Assembly: GCA_963969345.1 (NCBI GenBank)
Contig: OZ017770.1
Span: 3,791,246 to 3,855,245, forward strand
Reading direction: 5' to 3'
Source of the DNA: Turbatrix aceti
Taxonomy: Eukaryota; Nematoda; Chromadorea; Rhabditida; Panagrolaimidae
Length of the DNA: 64,000 nt
Part shown: positions 56,609-64,000 of the stretch, in pieces
Layout: the number at the start of each line of letters is the position of its first letter
Numbering within the stretch: the first letter of the stretch is position 1
Notes under the pieces: generated by a model
The model's database searches: none
What the model saw: the letters and a program-made list of their open reading frames with translations, nothing else
Told to the model about the DNA's origin: nothing
Program-made: the position numbers and the translations under genes

Positions 56609-59600
56609 ATGGAAGAACATCCAAGCTCATCTAAAGACATCGACAAGTTATTGCAATTACCCGCTTCGTCTTCAAATGTTTCTCTAACCGATGATGACAT
56701 CAACTGTATTATTGATAGTGAATACGATCAAGTTGTTAGTTTAACTGAAAACCTTTCTGGTATGACATTTTTACATTTAACTTTTTTGCCTATGGGCACA
56801 ATTACAGATGATGAAGTTGTACCGATTGGAACGGGATGTTATAATACAAGCGAGTCGGAAAGTGAATCAGGTCGGTTTTTATGACATCTTTGTATATTTT
56901 CAAAAACTGTTTTACAGAAGAAAGTGTAACGTCGACATCAAGCACGGAATATTACGACAACCCAAACAGTAAGATTCATTTTAGCTATCAATTGAGCAAC
57001 ATTTTTTTTAGGCTCGTGGAGAAATGATATCAGTTTTGCTCGTGAAATTAGTGGCCTGTGGCCTCCTGAGTACTCGTGTCCCTATTTCTTTGACAGACTC
57101 GATGTGCCTAAACCGTCGCACAAACGTCTTCGGTACCGCATGCTATTTTGGGAAGTCAGCGGCCGTATGATCAGTATTCCAGGCAATGAAGCGTCTTTCG
57201 ATTTTGTCTATGTTCACGACAACATTAATAAAGTCAGAATGTGCCCGCTAATGTATATGGGTAACGAAACTCGCGATGTCACACATCCAGACGAAGAATA
57301 CAGCAGTTTTCGAAAAAAACTACTTCCAACCGACATTATTGAAATCAAGGTTCTTCGACGCAGTTATCACGACGAAACATTTGTATCGTTTCCATTTGAA
57401 AAAGCAAAGTGCATGTTCATCGGAATGATGTGTTCTCGTCCAACAACTAAAAAGTCTTCAATGCTTGCAATTGTCGACGGAAACAGATACGCAACAGCGC
57501 TAACGGAAGGCTTCGTACTTATTCCAAAAAACATTCCGCGGGACATGATTTCTGATGGAGAACTCCATACTGCTGTTACGTTCATTCTGCCGCAATCATA
57601 CAGCACGGATCGAAGTTTTCAGTATTTTTGTTCCGATGATTGCCAATTGAAAACTGACAAAACATTTATCAAGTTGCAAAAGGATGTTCCGGCTTTATGT
57701 GAACTCAAGCGACGTGAAAATACTTCAATGCGTACAAGCATTAACGATTCGGTGCCTGAAGAATACCAAAGAATGGGTGAATTTATGAATCTGGCTTTGA
57801 CTACAACTTCATTTAATCGAGTGAAACATAGCGCAGTACAAATACCTGTTACTGAAGTGGAACTGATTGAATATGGCACCGAGCCGAATGAAGACGTTGT
57901 TCTGTCGTTCAGAATTATGGAAAGTGAACAATCACATGTCAACTTCGAGTTTTTCGAGTCCAACTACATAGCAGGACGTAAAGCATACCTGAAGCAACGA
58001 AATACAAAACCTGGCAGGCAGATGATTCCACTTCAAATATTGCAAGCTCAAAGAATGTTGGATGGCAAGAACGATGTGTTTTTCTTGGAAGTTAAAACAA
58101 CATTGAACGATCTATCTACCGGATGTTTTATTGGAGAACTACAGGAAGATTTGATTTATAAGCTTGATTTGCTCCTCGTTCCAAGAGAAATCGACGATAT
58201 CGCATTGTCTTTTGCCAAAAAGCTCGAAGTTGATCCTGCCGGCATCCTGGAAAAGTTGTCTGTCAGTGCAAAAAAGCTTTTTGAAGCTGCATTTTACCTG
58301 CCTATTTCGCAAAAAGACATACCCAAGTCGACTTCGAAAGATCTCCATATTTCGTCAAAATTTTTGAATATCTATGAGATTGACATCGTCCAAGCAGCAG
58401 TTACTTTACCAGGCGGCTTCTTGGTAGTCGATTCTCCTGCTGGCACTGGAAAGAGCACCGTTATTGTTCACGTTGTTGATCAAATTCTCGAACTGCATCA
58501 AAAGACACTTCCAGTAGTTGTAGCCAATTCAAAGTTTTCAGCGGTTCATACGGCAAAGTTACTCTATAAAATGAAGCACAATCTTCTGCTCTGGGTCCCC
58601 TACAGCCAAAGAGAATTTGAAGACGAAGCTTTGAGAAACACGTGCTTGTTTCCGCAACTCTCTACGCTATTGGAAAGCAATGTCTGTTCTGATTCTGAAA
58701 GAACAATCGTCATGAACGCCATGAAAATCAAAGAATTCAGCGAACTTGAACAAATAGAAATTTTCGCCGAAGAAATCGATGAAAACGCTTCGACCGAATT
58801 AGATGAAAGCATTTTTGAAGAAGTCAAAGATATCGACATCGAAGCAAAACCACCCAATTACAAAATGCTGGCTAAGCTGCTTTATTGTGCGTTTGCAATT
58901 TTCACAAAGCACTCGGATCTGTCAATCATTGTGGGCACTGTTTCTTCCGTAGCCAAGTACAGCGGCCTTTTTCGAAAAAAAGTCAGCTTTTTGATCATCG
59001 ATGAAGCTTCTGTTGTTCCTCAAGCACACGCCGCGATGTTGATTTCAAACCTGCACAACCTGGATACCGTTCTTCTCATCGGCGACAGCCTAAGTGACAC
59101 TCCGACTGTCTCCCATGTGCATCCCTGTTTCAAAGAAATGGGATATCAAAGCATCATGGCCGTGGCGCAATCCAACAAGGGAACTGGTGTTCAAAATCTT
59201 CCCCTGAAAGTGCACGTTCGTTCTCGTCTGAGAAACTGTCGCTGTCCTATCTTCTTGATGATGCGAAATTTGCTCTACAATGAAAGCTTGCAGCCATGCG
59301 ATACGCAAAATCAAGTACGTCTCAGGAGAAAATGCATTGTATTTGTCGATGTCATCGGGAATGACACAATATTTTTCGAAGGTAACAAAACAAACAAAAA
59401 TCAGACGACCGCTGCAATCCAAGAATTATCAAAATGTGCCTCGTTCGTTAAAAAGAACGAAACAGTCGTTGTTTTGTGCTTTTATTGCCAGCAACTAAAC
59501 GATATCAAGAAAGCTGCCAATCGAAATCTGAAAAAGCGGTTAAACAAGTTGGTATTTTCTACTGTCAACGATTATCGGGAGCATGAAGCTGATCACGTGA

Positions 59601-59782
59601 TTCTGGTGACTACCCAGAGTGAGGGAACACCCCTGGATGACATAATTCAGTCCGAACAACGTTATTACCTCGCCATGACAAGAGCAAAATTGTCACTCAT
59701 AATTATTGGTCACAGAATCACACTTCAGCGAATTCCCTTTTGGAATAGCTTTTTTGAATATTACGATACACATGACAGATAA
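56609..59782 (+). CDS. Superfamily 1 helicase (UPF1/NAM7-type)
   Basis: Three tiny exons (56609-56759, 56808-56870, 56918-56968) lead into one 2771-bp exon (57012-59782); total about 1011 residues. The long exon encodes an uncharacterised N-terminal half of about 450 residues, then a complete SF1 helicase: Walker A in PAGTGKST (about residue 568), Walker B DEASVVPQAHAAML (about 752), LLIGDSLSDTP (motif III region), VHVRSRLRN (motif IV), STVNDYREHEADHVILVTTQ (motif V, usually TVD.FQG.E) and YYLAMTRAKLSLIIIG (motif VI). Such enzymes unwind RNA or DNA; relatives act in RNA surveillance and small-RNA pathways. The role here cannot be specified. The N-terminal exons encode a Ser/Asp/Glu-rich leader. 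The very long exon is unlike the rest of this window. Confidence 0.85.
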
Positions 59783-60533
59783 CTTTCAAATTTGTTCTCT
59801 GGTTTTTTCACTTCCTTGTTGATTTTTTCGTTTTTTTCCCATATCGTGTCGCAATTATAGTTCCCAATGTGAACTCCGTTTTTTTCCTTCTGTTTTTCTA
59901 ATGTTTCTTATATCAAATGTTTTACTCCCGGTAAAGTAATCAAAAATTGCCGAAAAATCATTACGTCCTGTGTCTTCCCCGCTCATAATCACAATTACGT
60001 CTTTTTGTCGTTGATTCTATTTTGAGAAGTTATTGTCTGTGTTTTTTTAGCAATGCATCGTCACACTCATACAATACCTATCGTTTCTTTAATTGAGTAA
60101 TGGTACGTCTCTTTGATGACAATAAAACAATCTGTCGTTGTTGTTTATCAATAAATCATACAATTGTTTTCCCGTGAAAAAAAAATGCGCGACAAACAGC
60201 ATTTTTTGACGTTTGTCTTTTTTGACAGACCAGGTGTGCAAAAAACGGACGGATGTCATTTGACAGGCAAGTTTCTCAAAGAAAAAGTATAATACGCCCA
60301 ATTTTTGCAGAACTTTTTTTGTGACGTCAAACGATGCTTCACGAAGTTTTCACCTGTTACTTTTTTCAAGAAATACTTAATTGGTGTCTTTTATTTATTT
60401 CCGATTAACTGAGGATGTGTGGCACCCAAAAAAACCGTTACCGTGAAAATACACATGTGCAGAGACTAATGAGATCAGGTACAAGCATAGTTTTACCGTT
60501 ACACCACTTTATACAATTTTGCGAAAAAAAGTG
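59783..60533. other. Intergenic region after the helicase
   Basis: T-rich DNA between two convergent genes; includes both 3' UTRs. Nothing else recognised. Confidence 0.4.
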
Positions 60534-61319
60534 TCAGGCAAAGAAAATTGTTTTCTTCTTCTGTGGGGGTTCAGAATTTGTAGTGTTGTTTCGAAGTTTG
60601 TTTTCGATAGTTTTTAGCTGCTCTAATTTCTGAGCAGTGAAAATAGCGTCCTAAAAAACAGTAAAATTTTTTATGGCATCAAGAACTTTTTTAACTGACT
60701 TGTATCATGACTTCGTTGTTTTCACGACGAATGCGTGAATTTTTCCTGACTTTGCTAATGTCAAGACCACTCTGGTAAGCGTACTGAATGAGCGCATCAA
60801 TGGGATGAAGCTTGTCGTCGATTGGTTTGTACGCAAGGAGTTGTACTTGACTAAACAATCTCTATAGTTTGTTTTTCGTTGAACAAAAAAAATTAAACGT
60901 ACTGAAGTAGTCGAATGGATGCTTTGCGCTTAATTTGATATACCTGATTGGGCTGAATAGAGCTAAACGTTGTTCGAACCACAGACATGCATTTTTTAAC
61001 GACCTTGAAAAAAAATCTGTTAATTGGCTGTCAAAAAACGGCTGAGAGATGGCAAAGCGATAAGCATTACAAAAAAAAGACTCACCCTTTTGATGACATG
61101 TGATTTCTGGGTTCGAGCAACTTTTTCAAGCAGTTCCGCATGCTTGGTTGGCAATGATATAGAACTCCAGTTATCAGAAGATTTGTCGTCCCCTGAATCG
61201 ACTTCATCCGTATCCATGTCGCGCCAGTAAGAATTAAGTCTGGTTTCCCAGTTCCAAGATTCTGAACTCAAACTGTCGCTAAAATAACCAGTTGATAGCG
61301 TAGAGGTTGTTGAAGTCAT
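60534..61319 (-). CDS. Unrecognised 190-residue protein
   Basis: Four exons (61319-61086, 61003-60944, 60861-60700, 60650-60534) join in phase to 190 codons. The product begins MTSTTSTLSTGYFSDSLSSE and is Ser/Asp-rich for about 60 residues, then helical and charged (KHAELLEKVARTQKSHVIKR), with a more conserved-looking core (LLAYKPIDDKLHPIDALIQY, SGLDISKVRKNSRIRREN) and a Lys-rich end. No signal peptide or membrane segment. I do not recognise the family. The exon phases all agree and introns are 80-85 bp or shorter, so I believe it is a gene, of unknown function. Confidence 0.6.
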
Positions 61320-63211
61320 GATCGGGTGCAGGGGACTTCTGAAATTGCAGCATTATGAGCACACAATCGCAAAAAAAAGTCTTACAAGGTGAGACAACGC
61401 CAATAATAACTCTCGTTTTTTGCCAGCGGCGGCGCAAACTTGATCTATCACGTAAAATGATAACCTGTCAAATGGGCACGGTAAAAATTCAAGGTTGTGA
61501 GTGTTTGTTGATGAGCAACAAAAAAACACGCACACCGGATAATTAAAAAAACAACAACAAATATGTATTTAGAGCAATACCCCAAGTATGGCGAGGGTAA
61601 CTTATCATGCAATTCACGCCACAATTTATTTACCAACACTTCGTTCGACGCGATCAATCACAATTTTTCAAAAGTGAAGACCATTTAGCGTTGCTTAGCG
61701 TGCACTGGGTGAATAATATTGGTGCTACCTTTGAAACAAAATATCGACCATGACCGGTACTACTAAAACAATTCACTTCATTTTTTTCTATTTGTGCGTG
61801 GTAATTAAATTGCCAGGGTCTTGTGAGCTTTGTTTGTTGTCAATTTACGAATTGTTGGTTCCACCGAACACCCCGTTGGCCCGAAGGAGTGCATAACAAC
61901 ACCTTTTATTCAAATGAACAAAGTGCATACGTCACAGGAATTTTCTCACCGCACCCCAAGTAATTTTTGTCTGGCAAACAAAAGGTCACTGATGTGATCC
62001 TTATTTTGTTGTGATGAAGATGAAGAATGCACAATCAATTACAATACGCAAAGTTCAGTGAACAAAAATCTACATTTTCTATAGAAATGCAAAAAAAATG
62101 TAGCCATTCAATTTATTTTGTAAAAAAAAATTCTTAAAAAACAAGTGTAAGAAATAAAAAATGTTTTGAAACCAATTATTTTTCTTTTGGTTAAATGATC
62201 TGGAAGAATGCAACTTTTACAGTGAAATTGGTTCTCGTTTTTGTCTGAATGTACGTAATTGCAATATTTTGAACAGGTATAATGAAATTAATTTGTGACA
62301 AGAAAAATGATTACATCGGTTCAAAAACAATGAAATAACCAGTTTATGTCGATATTTTGTGACAAAAGTTTTTTTGCTAATAACAGTGCTAATTGTTTCT
62401 TGTGCGCAACAATGCTTGATAACTCCGATTGTGCGCAAAAACGTGATACTCACTTCTTTTCCCTTCACTTCTTTTCCAAGTGAAAAAAAAAGTAAGAAAG
62501 AAAAAATAATGCTTTTTCATTTCGTTGAAATAAAAAAACTAAAGTACTTTTTCAATAAGACCTTTGAGATCACCCACTTTTTATAAAACTTGATACACCT
62601 TTCCCCGACCCCTGAGATGCTGACCTTGAATCACTTTTTTCTCCTTCTCTTGCAACGGTAGAAACAATTCTTGCCAATTGTAGTGTCCAAGTGTCACAGC
62701 AGGCGTGAAGAAAAAAAAAACAAACAAAGGCGACGTTCTTGCATGATGCAATTTTCTGTCGTTGTTGTCTAAAGTACGTACACCTTGTTTCGGCATTTGA
62801 ACTTCGAATACCAATGGAAAGCAAAAAGATAAGTAAACGTGTAATAGGCGGCGTCCAACTAGTTTTCCTTTCATTTGAAGGTTAGATCGCACCTAAAATG
62901 CAAAAAAACTGTGTGGAATACTCCGCCCCGTTAAAATGCCGTCAAGAAAAAATACCGGTTTAGCTCGCGACATGGTACCCCGGCATGATGGCGCAACAAC
63001 AATGCAAAATATCAGACAGAAAGACACACACGTATATTGCCTTAGAAGATTCCTACGTGGCCTAAGCGATGAGCCAACCCAAAACGAAACACTGACATAC
63101 GCCTTCCTTGTTCCAGTCTAAAAGATTCTTTCACAACGTATTTAAGGGCCATTTTCATCCAACTTCGTCAGCACTTGGAACACCTCGTTTAAGGGATCAT
63201 CTCTAAGAGCC
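61320..63211. other. 1.9-kb intergenic region
   Basis: AT-rich region between divergent genes. The short frames (for example 62936-63121) show no domains or splice context and are not called. It should contain the promoter of the repeat protein gene at 63212. Confidence 0.4.
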
Positions 63212-64000
63212 ATGAAGCTGAGCGTTCTTCTTTTTGCGGCACTTTTTATTGGCGCCACTGGTCGATCACGTATGTTTTATTGTTTTATCATTTACCGTAG
63301 TTATCTGATGTTTTACAGTGTTCAAAAGGAACAGCAACTCATACGGTGATGAACCCGTAGCTCCCGTTGTTGCCCCGGCCCCTGAAGCCGCCCCGGCTCC
63401 AGTTGAGCAGCCTTCCGCTGCCATCGAACAGGCCCCCGCTGAGTCACACCCCGTTCAGTCTTCTGGCTACCGCAAGAAGCGTGACAACAGCTACGGTGAC
63501 GAACCCGTCGCTCCCGCTGCTGAACCCGCACCCGCACCTGCTGCCGGTGGATATGGTGGTGCCGCTGCCCCCGTTGAGGCTCCTGCCCCGGTTGAAGAAG
63601 CCCCCGCCCCGGTTGAACAGCCCGCTCCCGCCGCCGCCCCCGCTGCCGTCGAATCTTCCGGATACCGTGCCAAGCGCGACAACAGCTATGGAGACGAACC
63701 TGTAGCTCCCGCTGCTGAACCCGCACCCGCTGCTGGTGGATATGGTGGCGCCGCCGCTCCCGTTGAGGCTCCTGCCCCGGTTGAAGAAGCCCCCGCCCCG
63801 GTTGAACAGCCCGCCCCGGCCGCTGCCCCCGCTCCAGTTGAGTCCTCTGGATACCGTGCCAAGCGCGACAACAGCTACGGTGACGAACCCGTCGCTCCCG
63901 CTGCTGAACCCGCACCCGCACCTGCTGCCGGTGGATATGGTGGTGCCGCTGCCCCCGTTGAGGCTCCTGCACCAGTTGAGGAAGCCCCTGCCCCGGTTGA
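63212..64000 (+). CDS. Pro/Ala-rich tandem-repeat secreted protein, 5' part
   Basis: Exon 1 is 63212-63269 and exon 2 starts at 63319 and runs off the window. A signal peptide (MKLSVLLFAALFIGATGRS) is followed by repeats of about 63-65 residues: DNSYGDEPVAPAAEPAP, a GGYGGAAAPVEAPAPVEEAP part, and a close SSGYRAKR (first copy SSGYRKKR). Each boundary has a dibasic KR, so processing into similar peptides is possible. Units start near 63480, 63675 and 63864 (189-195 bp). Codons are extremely GC-rich and unlike the neighbouring AT-rich DNA, as in very highly expressed genes. The composition recalls nematode cuticle or secreted structural proteins with SGYRxKR motifs; the exact role is unknown. 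Confidence 0.82.
63479..64000 (+). repeat. Coding tandem repeat, period 189-195 bp
   Basis: Three nearly identical units seen, beginning CG(T/C)GACAACAGCTA(C/T)GG at about 63479, 63674 and 63863, the last incomplete. Differences are almost all silent, or add or remove one Ala-Pro pair, which fits recent unequal crossing-over or gene conversion. Confidence 0.85.

Overview
This is eukaryotic DNA, most probably from a nematode that is not a close relative of Caenorhabditis. The evidence is many short GT...AG introns (about 45-90 bp) ending in TTTCAG or TTTTAG, acceptor-like TTTCAG sites a few bases before start codons (as expected for spliced-leader trans-splicing), clear homologues of worm genes (sel-12, lag-1, imp-2, cyk-4, enpl-1, sorb-1), and a repetitive secreted protein with the SGYRxKR motif typical of worms. 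I assembled each gene model by hand from splice sites and reading-phase continuity. No transcript or database was available, so exon edges are predictions.

Layout. 1-66 (-): 5' end of an FAHD1-type hydrolase. 719-1909 (-): TRAM, an ER translocon-associated protein. 3174-12074 (+): a 19-exon sorbin-family adaptor (PDZ, SoHo-like motif, three SH3), with an unrelated single-exon gene inside its last large intron. 12600-17200: repeat-rich DNA with an internally deleted Gypsy-type LTR element flanked by inverted LTR copies, the 5' end of a second retroelement, and a block of short repeats. 17244-20097 (-): GRP94/endoplasmin, with a hAT-type MITE just upstream of its start codon. 21972-24636 (+): signal peptide peptidase, with a MULE-type DNA transposon inside one 53-bp intron. 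24826-26284 (-): a mARC-type MOSC protein.

28579-35935 (+): the Notch-pathway transcription factor CSL/LAG-1, with possible alternative 5' exons. 36348-38121 (-): an unrecognised gene. 38930-40959 (-): presenilin. 41503-42468 (-): a secreted cysteine-rich protein. 44100-49623 (+): a Cys-loop ligand-gated channel whose 2.5-kb intron holds a secreted, fibronectin-III-like gene on the opposite strand. Two small genes follow at about 49.8-50.4 kb.

50654-54872 (+): two tandem RacGAP1/CYK-4 paralogues. The second looks like a working GAP; the first has lost the arginine finger. 56609-59782 (+): a large SF1 helicase encoded mostly by one exon. 60534-61319 (-): a small unrecognised gene. 63212-64000 (+): the beginning of a Pro/Ala-rich tandem-repeat secreted protein that runs off the window.

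Common themes: several genes serve the ER and secretory pathway (TRAM, GRP94, SPP), and two Notch components (CSL and presenilin) lie within 9 kb of each other, but nothing in the sequence shows they are co-regulated. The strongest unusual observations are the CYK-4 pair with one predicted catalytically dead member, the MULE and the MITE with exact target-site duplications inside or beside ER genes, and the two nested genes. There are no CRISPR arrays, and I found no tRNA or rRNA genes.
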